This document shows positions 1-5,999 of a stretch of 38,031 bases of DNA, one piece after another; positions within the stretch are counted from its first letter, which is position 1; every line of letters begins with the position of its first letter. The translations under genes were made by a program, and so were the position numbers. Source of the stretch: Nocardioides sp. (GTDB lineage: Bacteria > Actinomycetota > Actinomycetes > Propionibacteriales > Nocardioidaceae); the NCBI GenBank assembly GCA_017354415.1, contig JAFMQY010000014.1:1-38031 (forward strand), in the 5' to 3' direction. The notes under the pieces are model-generated. The model did not search any database. It was not told where the DNA came from and worked only from the letters and a program-made list of their open reading frames with translations.

Positions 1-153
1 CGATCCCAGATCGAGGACCACGGGCGGGTGCTCCTGGTGCGTGGGTCTGGCCAGTTCCGGGTTGGTCAAACCGTTGATCTTCGGGGCGAGGTTGTCACTC
101 TCGATCGTGTGAGCACAGTCGCGCCCCAAGACCTTAAGTGCCTCGGCACTCAC
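1..153 (-). CDS. Truncated hypothetical protein (5' end only)
   Basis: A minus-strand frame runs from a GTG at 153 to the window edge, 51 codons without a stop. Third codon positions are mostly G or C, as in the neighbouring real genes. The start is uncertain: the frame stays open upstream, and a purine-rich GAGGAGGGAG at 181-190 is too far (27 bases) to serve this GTG well. I recognise no domain in the visible part, which contains a stretch like SDNLAPKINGLTNPELA. Two palindromes sit just upstream (206-255), so the gene may be under its own operator control. Confidence 0.35.
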   Translation of the reverse strand, partial: MSAEALKVLGRDCAHTIESDNLAPKINGLTNPELARPTHQEHPPVVLDLGS

Positions 154-205
154 GATTCGCGGCCGCTCGTGGTGGTGGAACTCCCTCCTCGCTGATAACG
201 CACGG

Positions 206-255
206 TCATGCCGCTGACATGACGGCATAGCGTTCCGCTCATGCCGCTGACATGA
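206..255. promoter_or_regulatory. Two identical 17-bp palindromic sites
   Basis: The sequence TCATGCCGCTGACATGA occurs at 206-222 and again, base for base, at 239-255, centre to centre 33 bases apart (about three helical turns). Each copy is an inverted repeat with arms TCATG and CATGA around seven bases. They lie upstream of the truncated minus-strand gene that starts near 153 and downstream of the nuclease gene. Paired dyad sites in helical phase are typical of repressor operators; the binding protein is not known from this window. Confidence 0.55.
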
Positions 256-323
256 TGCGCTCTGTGCGGAGCGATCGTCCGACGTGGGCGGGACATCGCC
301 GTGGTGGAGTCAGGATGGGACTG

Positions 324-1139
324 TCAGGATTCACATCCGACGCCGTCACCGTCGGAATCGAGCCGGTAGGGGTCTGATCCTGTGACCTGGACCGGGTGGT
401 TGATATCGGCGCAGTCGAGATCGGCCACGATCGGCAGGCACGGCGAGTATCCAGCCATGCAGTTGCCGCCGCCGTTGGTCTGCGCCGGCGTGGGCGTTGG
501 CTGAGGTGCCGCGCAGGCGTAGTTCTTGGTCGCCTTATCCGCCGCGATGTAGACGTTCTCGCGCGGGTGGAAGCCGTAGCCGTCACGGGAGTCGTAGCGG
601 GCGATCGCGAAGCCTGAGCGAATCTGGTTCAGGCCAGCGTCCACGACCCGCCCCATCCCGCTCTCAGATGCGGGGATGTCGACGTAGCGGAGCAGCCGAC
701 CGTAGCGATCGGTGTTCTCGTCGGAGATCGCCAGCCTGACGGACTTGCCGAGCACCAGGTCGGCCATGTGGTTGCTGGCCTGCTCGTAGCCGCACTGACC
801 GACCTCCGGGGTGTCGATGCCGACGAGCCGCACCGTGTCGCCGTTGCCGAGCTCGATGGTGTCGCCATCCACGACACGGGCCACCACGTAGGTCCGGACC
901 TTCAGCTTCGGTTTGTCCGTGTGCTTGGACTTCGGGTGCTGGGGCGGCGTGTCCGTCTCTTTGGACTTCGCGTGCTGGGGCGGCTTCTCCTGCTTGACCG
1001 GTTTGGCCGAGGGTGACTCGTGTCGCCCGGTATGCACCTTCTCGGTTCGCTGTGCGCTCTCGCCGGTGTTGCAGGAGGTAGCGAGAAGGGCGACCGCCGC
1101 CAGCACGGCGGCCATGCGGCCACGGTGTGGGAGGCCCAC
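324..1139 (-). CDS. Exported thermonuclease-like (SNase) protein with Excalibur C-terminus
   Basis: A 271-aa staphylococcal-nuclease-like protein. The GTG start at 1139 gives a basic N-terminus and hydrophobic segment ending in ATSC (Cys23), a signal peptide with a loose lipobox; starting at the ATG at 1115 would lose the basic residues. A Lys/Pro/His linker follows, with the unit PPQHxKSKxTD twice, encoded by a 36-bp-period DNA repeat (925-948 and 961-984). The SNase core shows VVDGDTIEL, RLVGIDTPE and DRYGR, matching the family's Ca-binding Asp and catalytic Arg/Glu regions. The end carries LDSDGDGVGCE, an Excalibur calcium-binding motif. Known: such proteins cut DNA or RNA outside the cytoplasm using Ca2+. 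The GTG lies two bases after the stop of the upstream secreted-protein gene, so the two are probably co-translated. Confidence 0.85.
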   Translation of the reverse strand: MGLPHRGRMAAVLAAVALLATSCNTGESAQRTEKVHTGRHESPSAKPVKQEKPPQHAKSKETDTPPQHPKSKHTDKPKLKVRTYVVARVVDGDTIELGNGDTVRLVGIDTPEVGQCGYEQASNHMADLVLGKSVRLAISDENTDRYGRLLRYVDIPASESGMGRVVDAGLNQIRSGFAIARYDSRDGYGFHPRENVYIAADKATKNYACAAPQPTPTPAQTNGGGNCMAGYSPCLPIVADLDCADINHPVQVTGSDPYRLDSDGDGVGCES

Positions 1140-1141
1140 GG

Positions 1142-1519
1142 TCAGCGGTGCGGGACGAAGGATGTCGCGCAGTGGCCGCTGTGTCGGCCCTTGGTCACGT
1201 ACACGTCCACGTGGACCCGGTAACCGGGCGTCGCCCCGCTGATGTAGTAGCTCACCGAGCCATGGCCCGTGCCGTTGGCCCTGGTGTGTTTCGGGGTGTT
1301 GGTCGTCTTGTAGTGCGCGACCGTCCTGATTGCCGCATGCGGAGCGGTCTTCACATAGACGCGGTCGTAGGTGTACTGCTTGGGGGTCGCGTCCTGCATG
1401 TGCGCGTGGCAGTGTATGCCGCTCGCTGCCTGCGCCGGTGTCGGCGCAAGGAGCGGAGCGCCGACGAGGCTGATCGCGGCTGCGGCCCCTACCAACCGAT
1501 GCTTGACCGAGATGTTCAT
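1142..1519 (-). CDS. Small secreted protein, unknown function
   Basis: A 125-aa protein starting at ATG 1519, chosen over the longer frame because GGGGGAT sits about seven bases upstream and the N-terminus is then a clean Sec signal peptide (MNISVKHR, hydrophobic core, cleavage after TPAQA). The mature part is rich in His, Tyr and Val and has two cysteines, in IHCHAH and HSGHCATSF, likely a disulfide. The pattern of short strands (VYVKTAP, SVSYYISGATPGYRVHVDVYV) would suit a small beta-barrel such as a bacterial SH3-like fold, but that is a guess. It is immediately followed by the exported nuclease gene, suggesting a shared extracellular role. Confidence 0.7.
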   Translation of the reverse strand: MNISVKHRLVGAAAAISLVGAPLLAPTPAQAASGIHCHAHMQDATPKQYTYDRVYVKTAPHAAIRTVAHYKTTNTPKHTRANGTGHGSVSYYISGATPGYRVHVDVYVTKGRHSGHCATSFVPHR

Positions 1520-1687
1520 TCTGAGATCCCCCGAAACTTTGGTGCGAGACTTGGACCGATAGATCGTCACATGCCCTGGTCGTATCTGTCCGATCTTTGG
1601 GCCATTTGGTCATCGACTTGTGCCAGAGGGTCCCGAACGGCACGCCCTAGGGACTGTCCGCACACGCCCGTCCGGGGCTGTGCGGCG

Positions 1688-2308
1688 GTGACGCGCGAGC
1701 TGCCCGCCTTCGTGGCGTGGGCGGCCGGTCCTAGGGTGGCGACCATGCACCAACAGGTTGTCGCTGCACGGCAGGAGGCTTGTCGTTCCGTCATGCCTCT
1801 GGGGCGACGATGGCTGCATGTGCAGGCGGTCGCCGCCGCCGCCGACGATGTGGCGAGCCAGCTCGGCCTCGATGCTGGGGTGCTGGTCTCTGCCGCGTGG
1901 CTGCACGACATCGGCTACGCACCGGAGCTCCGCGAGACGGGATTCCACCCGATCGACGGCGCGCGCTATCTGCGCCAGGAGGGCTGGGACGAGCGGATCG
2001 TGAGTCTGGTGGCGCATCACTCATGCGCTCGATTCGAGGCGCCCATCCGCGGCTTGGCTGCCGAGCTCGCGGAGTTCCCGCGGCCGCCGGTGGAGTACGA
2101 GGACGCACTCTGCTACTGCGACATGACGAACGGGCCAGGGGGTGATCAGGTCGACGCGTCAGATCGGCTGGATGAGATCCAGCGGCGGTACGGGCCGGGT
2201 GATCCGGTGACGCTGTTTGTCGAGGCGGCGCGGCCGGAGATCCTGGCCTCGGTCGGCCGGATCCAGGACCGGTTGAGGGTCAGCGGATCGCGGGCATCTG
2301 CCCACTGA
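1688..2308 (+). CDS. HD-domain protein of AICE type
   Basis: A 206-aa protein with an HD metal-dependent phosphohydrolase core: AAWLHDIGYAPEL (the HD pair), GFHPIDGARYLR, and VAHHSCARFEA, with CDMTNGP later supplying another acidic residue. Known: HD proteins hydrolyse phosphomono- or diesters, often nucleotides; the substrate here is unknown. I prefer the GTG at 1688 (VTRELPAFVAWA...) because the extra residues look like the usual N-terminus of this family; ATG 1745 is the alternative, with GGGTGG upstream. The gene converges on the Nudix gene and overlaps its 3' end by 29 bases. An HD protein beside a Nudix protein suggests nucleotide-level control, but this is inference. Confidence 0.75.
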   Translation: MTRELPAFVAWAAGPRVATMHQQVVAARQEACRSVMPLGRRWLHVQAVAAAADDVASQLGLDAGVLVSAAWLHDIGYAPELRETGFHPIDGARYLRQEGWDERIVSLVAHHSCARFEAPIRGLAAELAEFPRPPVEYEDALCYCDMTNGPGGDQVDASDRLDEIQRRYGPGDPVTLFVEAARPEILASVGRIQDRLRVSGSRASAH

Positions 2309-2747
2309 GGTAGTCGGTCACTCGCAGTCGGATGGAATCGACCATCGGTAGGGATGCAACCTGATCGGGGTCGTGGAAGGCGACTTCGAAGGACTCGTCG
2401 CTGACGGCGAGCTCTCCGCCGACGATCCTCGTGAGGAGGCAGATGGAGAACTCCTGGCGGACCTCGCCGTCGTCGTAGGCAAACACGTGCTTGGGGTCGG
2501 AGTAGATGCCGACGATGCCGGTGACCTCGACATCTAAGCCGGTCTCCTCCTTGACCTCGCGGACCGCGCACCCGGCCAGGGTCTCGCCGTACTCCATCTT
2601 CCCGCCCGGGAGCGCCCACATATTGTTGTCCTGGCGCCGGTGCAGCACGATCCGGCCGTTGTCGTCAACGACGATCGCAGACGCCGCGGGGACGAGTGAG
2701 TTGACAGGGGGCGCAGCGGGGTCGTTGTAGTAATCGCGTCGACCCAT
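2280..2747 (-). CDS. Nudix hydrolase, Pif-like
   Basis: A 155-aa Nudix protein. The Nudix box is complete (GGKMEYGETLAGCAVREVKE followed by ETGL), giving the metal-binding REVKEE. Upstream of the ATG, GGAAGG is well placed. Known: Nudix enzymes hydrolyse nucleoside diphosphates linked to another group; in pSAM2 the Nudix protein Pif limits redundant transfer between element-bearing cells. Here the gene sits in the equivalent left part of an AICE, next to the element regulator with 17 bases between them and on the same strand, so a Pif-like role is a reasonable inference. A general house-cleaning pyrophosphatase is the alternative. Confidence 0.8.
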   Translation of the reverse strand: MGRRDYYNDPAAPPVNSLVPAASAIVVDDNGRIVLHRRQDNNMWALPGGKMEYGETLAGCAVREVKEETGLDVEVTGIVGIYSDPKHVFAYDDGEVRQEFSICLLTRIVGGELAVSDESFEVAFHDPDQVASLPMVDSIRLRVTDYLSGQMPAIR

Positions 2748-2764
2748 GAGGACGCCTTCCGTTC

Positions 2765-3538
2765 CTAGCCCCCGGTTCTCACCGGTGTACGTCGTCGATC
2801 CTGCCCGATCGGCTCGGTGTCGGACCAGATCGCCTCGAAGTGTGAGGCGAAGCGAGAAAACATTCCATTTGGGCCGAGGCGGCGCAGATGGAACAGCGGC
2901 GCGGAGTGACCGGGTGTGGCGTACAGGTGGGGGGTCACGAACATCTCGTCGTCGAAGCGGTAGATCGAGTTGTACAGGGGCGCGGACTGGTAGCGGATGT
3001 CGCAGTTGGGCTGGTCGAGCAACGGCGCGTAAGTCCGCAGACTGGTGTGGATCCGGGCGACGATCGTGATCGGCTCCAGCTCCTCCTCGTCGCGGAGCCG
3101 GACCTGTTTGCAGTCGGGGTCGGCCATCACGATCCGCACCTGGCAGCCTGCGTCGGCCTTGGCCTGAAGGAGCTCGACGATCTCATGGACGAGTTCGGGC
3201 AGGAAGTAGAGCGTGTAGCCGAGTAGGTCGATCTGGCGTTCGCCGTTTTCGATGAGCCGTCGCCACCTTGAGGCGTCGACCTTGCTGCGGTAGGGGTAGG
3301 CGGAAAGCACCTCGGCCACGCCGCCCAGACCATCAACGACCTGACGACGCGCATCCGGCCAGAGGTACTCCTCGTCCTCTCCGACGAGCTCGGATACCGC
3401 CCAGCGGTGACGAGGATGCGGGACCCGGCCGGCGAGCCACTTCTGCACCGTCTTCGGGTCGACCTGGGCGTGATGGGCCGCCCGCTCACTGGTGAGGCCG
3501 GCGCGATTGAAAGCCGAGCGGAGCCTCTCGTTCGCCAT
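2765..3538 (-). CDS. XRE-type regulator with C-terminal DUF5919-like domain
   Basis: A 257-aa protein. Residues about 5-50 form a helix-turn-helix (NERLRSAFNRAGLTSERAAH, then VDPKTVQKWLAGRVPHPRHR), followed by SELVGEDEEYLWP, typical of XRE regulators. The rest (IDLLGYTLYFLPE, VRIVMADPD, LYNSIYRFDDEMFVTPHLY, HFEAIW) resembles a conserved C-terminal domain seen in regulators of Streptomyces elements, which I recall as DUF5919; the family name is from memory. The start at ATG 3538 is preferred over an upstream ATG at 3613 because GGGGGTGA precedes it and the upstream residues look non-coding. An inverted repeat begins 15 bases upstream, implying autoregulation and control of the divergent transfer operon. 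Confidence 0.8.
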   Translation of the reverse strand: MANERLRSAFNRAGLTSERAAHHAQVDPKTVQKWLAGRVPHPRHRWAVSELVGEDEEYLWPDARRQVVDGLGGVAEVLSAYPYRSKVDASRWRRLIENGERQIDLLGYTLYFLPELVHEIVELLQAKADAGCQVRIVMADPDCKQVRLRDEEELEPITIVARIHTSLRTYAPLLDQPNCDIRYQSAPLYNSIYRFDDEMFVTPHLYATPGHSAPLFHLRRLGPNGMFSRFASHFEAIWSDTEPIGQDRRRTPVRTGG

Positions 3539-3552
3539 CGCGTCACCCCCAG

Positions 3553-3591
3553 GGGACGTTTTCGAGGAATTGGAAACGTTCCAAACGTCCC
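3553..3591. promoter_or_regulatory. Operator-like nested inverted repeat between regulator and AICE operon
   Basis: An outer inverted repeat GGGACGTTT (3553-3561) / AAACGTCCC (3583-3591) encloses a second one, TTGGAA (3570-3575) / TTCCAA (3579-3584). The hexamer AAACGT thus occurs three times, at 3574-3579, 3583-3588 and inverted at 3556-3561. It lies 15 bases before the regulator start and about 85 bases before the operon start, the expected place for the regulator's own binding sites. A separate short palindrome, CCGGCA-G-TGCCGG (3640-3652), lies just before the operon's GGAGGAG ribosome binding site. Confidence 0.6.
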
Positions 3592-3674
3592 ACTTGCGCG
3601 GTTCAGGCGTCAACGCCGACGCGCGTCAATGACAAGAAACCGGCAGTGCCGGCTCACACGGAGGAGACACGAAT

Positions 3675-4067
3675 ATGAGCACGTACGCGATCGACAGCAG
3701 CCGCCAGGCGATGGTGGCGACCGGCATTGTGCAGCCGGTCTTCGAGTGGATGGAGACTCCAGAGGGGAAGCGGCGGCCGTCTGAGATCCAGGCGAGGGAC
3801 GAGAACACCGGGATGCCCCTGTGGTCGGTGGAGGTGTCGTACCGGTCGGAGGCGTTCGGCCGCGAGCACACGATCAACGCGACGGTGACGGTCGGAGCGC
3901 AGGAGCAGCCGAGGCCAGCGGCGTTCAGCCACATCACCTTCGACCTGCTGCGAGTCGACGTGCGCCTCAACAGGGCCGGCGGCTTTACCGAGTATTGGTC
4001 CGCGGAGTCGGTGAAGAACCTCACCGCCGAGCGCAAGCAGACTGGCGACCCGAAGGCAGTGGCCTGA
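3675..4067 (+). CDS. AICE small protein, possibly replication/excision-activator family
   Basis: First gene of the element operon: 130 aa from ATG 3675 with GGAGGAG upstream. No membrane segment or signal. The text VQPVFEWMETPEGKRRPSEI, QARDENTGMPLWSVEVSYRS and NRAGGFTEYWSAESV looks like a compact beta-rich domain. Similar short proteins at this position in Streptomyces elements are often annotated as replication, integration and excision activators after Pra of pSAM2; I place it there by size, position and the QARDxxTGxPLW pattern, with low certainty. Its TGA overlaps the next ATG by one base. Confidence 0.6.
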   Translation: MSTYAIDSSRQAMVATGIVQPVFEWMETPEGKRRPSEIQARDENTGMPLWSVEVSYRSEAFGREHTINATVTVGAQEQPRPAAFSHITFDLLRVDVRLNRAGGFTEYWSAESVKNLTAERKQTGDPKAVA

Positions 4068-4264
4068 TGACCGCGGCCTCGGTGTGCGTGGTCCTCGGAA
4101 TCCTGCTGTACCTGCTGATGCGTGGGCCAGGGCTCCGGCCCATGCCCATGGTCGTCGCGATCATCTTCGGGCTGATCCTCGGCTCGACCTCCGCGGGGCC
4201 ACCGGTCCACGGTGCCCTCGACTCCTTCGGCACCTGGGTGTGGGCGAACGGACGCGATCTGTGA
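4067..4264 (+). CDS. Small two-helix membrane protein of the transfer operon
   Basis: A 65-aa protein that starts at an ATG sharing one base with the previous stop (TGATG) and ends the same way against the translocase gene. Two hydrophobic segments are visible, near residues 4-18 (ASVCVVLGILLYLLM) and 27-41 (PMVVAIIFGLILGS). Known: AICEs and Streptomyces plasmids carry small membrane Spd (spread) proteins next to tra that assist movement of DNA through the mycelium. A Spd-like role is inferred from size, topology and position only. Confidence 0.65.
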   Translation: MTAASVCVVLGILLYLLMRGPGLRPMPMVVAIIFGLILGSTSAGPPVHGALDSFGTWVWANGRDL

Positions 4265-5742
4265 TGGGCGCCTGGCTGAGCCTCAACGGCGAGCGGTACG
4301 ACGACCGCAGGCTGCCGGTCCGCGAGGAGCGGGTCCGCGTCCCGTTGTTGTTCCTCCTGCTCGGTGTCATCGGCCGAGCTCTCGTTCGCGTGGTCGCCGC
4401 GACCGTCTTCAGGCCCGGGCTGTGGGTTCCTCTCGTCCTGGTGATCGTCGTGGTTCGGGCGATGGGTCTCGCTGGCCTGTCCCTTGGCGTCACGGTCGTT
4501 GCCGGCGGGCTTCTGGCGTGGTCACTCCTCCACTCGGCGTCGTACCAGCGCTTCGTCCACCTGCCGACCCGCGCCGTCAGGCGCCACCTGTTTGTCTACC
4601 GACTCGGCTGGCAGCCCGCCATGGTGACCTGTCGCCTCGACATCCGGATCGGCCAGAGGCAGTACCTCCCGAAGCTCGTTCGCGTGCGCTCCACCCGATC
4701 GGTCGACCGGGTGCGGGTACGGATGCTGCCCGGCCAGCTGCTCGAGGACTATGCCGAGCAGGCCGAGCGACTCGCCACCACACTCGGTGCAGTCGAGTGC
4801 CGCGTGCGCAGCGGCAAGCAGCACGGGGAGGTCGAACTCTGGTTCCTGGTCGAGGACCCGCTCCGCAGGCTCGTGCCGGGTTTCGACGCAAACAAGGACG
4901 GTCCCGACTACACCCGGCTGCCCGTCGCGTTGCGAGAGGACTCCGAGACCTACCGGCTGCGGCTGATCGGAAACCACGTGCTGGTCGTCGGGGCGACTGG
5001 ATCAGGCAAGGGCTCAGTGCTGTGGTCGATCGTGAGCGCGATCCATCCCGGTCTGCTCGCCGGCTCGGCACAGCTGTGGGTCCTCGACCCCAAGGGCGGA
5101 ATGGAGTTCGCGCCCGGCGCCCGGCTGTTCCACCGCTACAGCTACGGCGACCCCGAATCCGAGAACAGGTTCGAGGCACGTACCTACGAGCTCGCCTTCG
5201 CCTGCTTCCTCGAGGACGCGGTCGCGATCATGCGGCAACGCCAGAGCGAGCTGCGTGGCGTCACACGCCTGCACGAGCCCACCCCGGACTCCCCGCTGAT
5301 CGTCATCGTCGTCGACGAGCTGGCCTCGCTCACGGCCTATGCCACCGACCGCGATGCGCGGAACCGGATCAAGGCGGCCTTGTCGTTGCTGCTGTCCCAG
5401 GGTCGCGCGGTCGGCGTCGTCGTGGTGGCCGCGCTGCAGGATCCCCGCAAGGACGTGCTGCCCTTCCGCGACCTCTTCCCGACACGCGTCGCGCTCCGCC
5501 TCACCGAGCCCGAACAGGTCGACATGACCCTGGGTGATGGTGCTCGACGCCGCGGAGCTCGCTGCGACCTGATCTCTGAACTCCTGCCGGGCGTCGGGTA
5601 CGTCGTGATCGACGGCGTCGCCGAGCCCGTACGGGTCCGCTTCCCGTACATCAGCGACGAGCAGATAGAGGCGCTGGCAGCCACCGCACCGAGCGCGTTC
5701 CTCGTCAAAGAGCTCCAGCCCACGGGAGGCGAGGCGGCATGA
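4264..5742 (+). CDS. FtsK/SpoIIIE-type DNA translocase (TraB/TraSA-like)
   Basis: A 492-aa protein starting at ATG 4264, overlapping the previous stop by one base. Two membrane segments lie in residues about 26-90. Walker A is GATGSGKGS (residues 243-251) and Walker B ends in VVDE (Asp351-Glu352), followed by SQGRAVGVVVVAALQDPRK, typical of FtsK-like motors. Known: in AICEs one such membrane-anchored hexameric ATPase pumps double-stranded plasmid DNA to the recipient. A C-terminal winged-helix recognition domain like that of TraB is not obvious. The gene's position upstream of rep, xis and int matches pSAM2-type layouts. Confidence 0.9.
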   Translation: MGAWLSLNGERYDDRRLPVREERVRVPLLFLLLGVIGRALVRVVAATVFRPGLWVPLVLVIVVVRAMGLAGLSLGVTVVAGGLLAWSLLHSASYQRFVHLPTRAVRRHLFVYRLGWQPAMVTCRLDIRIGQRQYLPKLVRVRSTRSVDRVRVRMLPGQLLEDYAEQAERLATTLGAVECRVRSGKQHGEVELWFLVEDPLRRLVPGFDANKDGPDYTRLPVALREDSETYRLRLIGNHVLVVGATGSGKGSVLWSIVSAIHPGLLAGSAQLWVLDPKGGMEFAPGARLFHRYSYGDPESENRFEARTYELAFACFLEDAVAIMRQRQSELRGVTRLHEPTPDSPLIVIVVDELASLTAYATDRDARNRIKAALSLLLSQGRAVGVVVVAALQDPRKDVLPFRDLFPTRVALRLTEPEQVDMTLGDGARRRGARCDLISELLPGVGYVVIDGVAEPVRVRFPYISDEQIEALAATAPSAFLVKELQPTGGEAA

Positions 5743-5999
5743 GCACACGCGGATGGATGCGGTACGGGTCCTGCGTGGCCGGCTCATCGAAGGTGTGGAT
5801 CACCGACACCGACCGCCTCCCCAAACCCGTCGTGGAGGCGATGACCGCGATCTGCCACTGCTGCCCCGTCCGCGAGCACTGCGCGGCGTACGCCGATCGA
5901 ATCAACGCCACCGGCGGATTCTGGGCCGGCCGCGACCGCGGCCTCCCAACCCAGCCGACCCTGCCCGGCGTCAAGCTCTTGGGCGGCGACGCGGCATGA
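5739..5999 (+). CDS. WhiB-like iron-sulfur protein
   Basis: An 86-aa protein with cysteines at 12, 39, 42 and 48; the C-x2-C-x5-C spacing is that of WhiB proteins, which hold a 4Fe-4S cluster and contact the primary sigma factor. The following GGFWAGRDRG corresponds to the G[V/I]WGG turn of the family in altered form. A basic C-terminal DNA-binding tail is short. It overlaps the translocase stop (ATGA at 5739-5742) and its own stop overlaps rep in the same way, so it is locked into the element operon. A role in sensing redox or oxygen to switch the element is inference. Confidence 0.8.
   Translation: MSTRGWMRYGSCVAGSSKVWITDTDRLPKPVVEAMTAICHCCPVREHCAAYADRINATGGFWAGRDRGLPTQPTLPGVKLLGGDAA

Noticed and set aside
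239..586. Arg/Ser/Thr-rich minus-strand frame overlapping the nuclease 3' end
   Set aside because: Out-of-frame reading of the nuclease gene; low complexity, no start signal.
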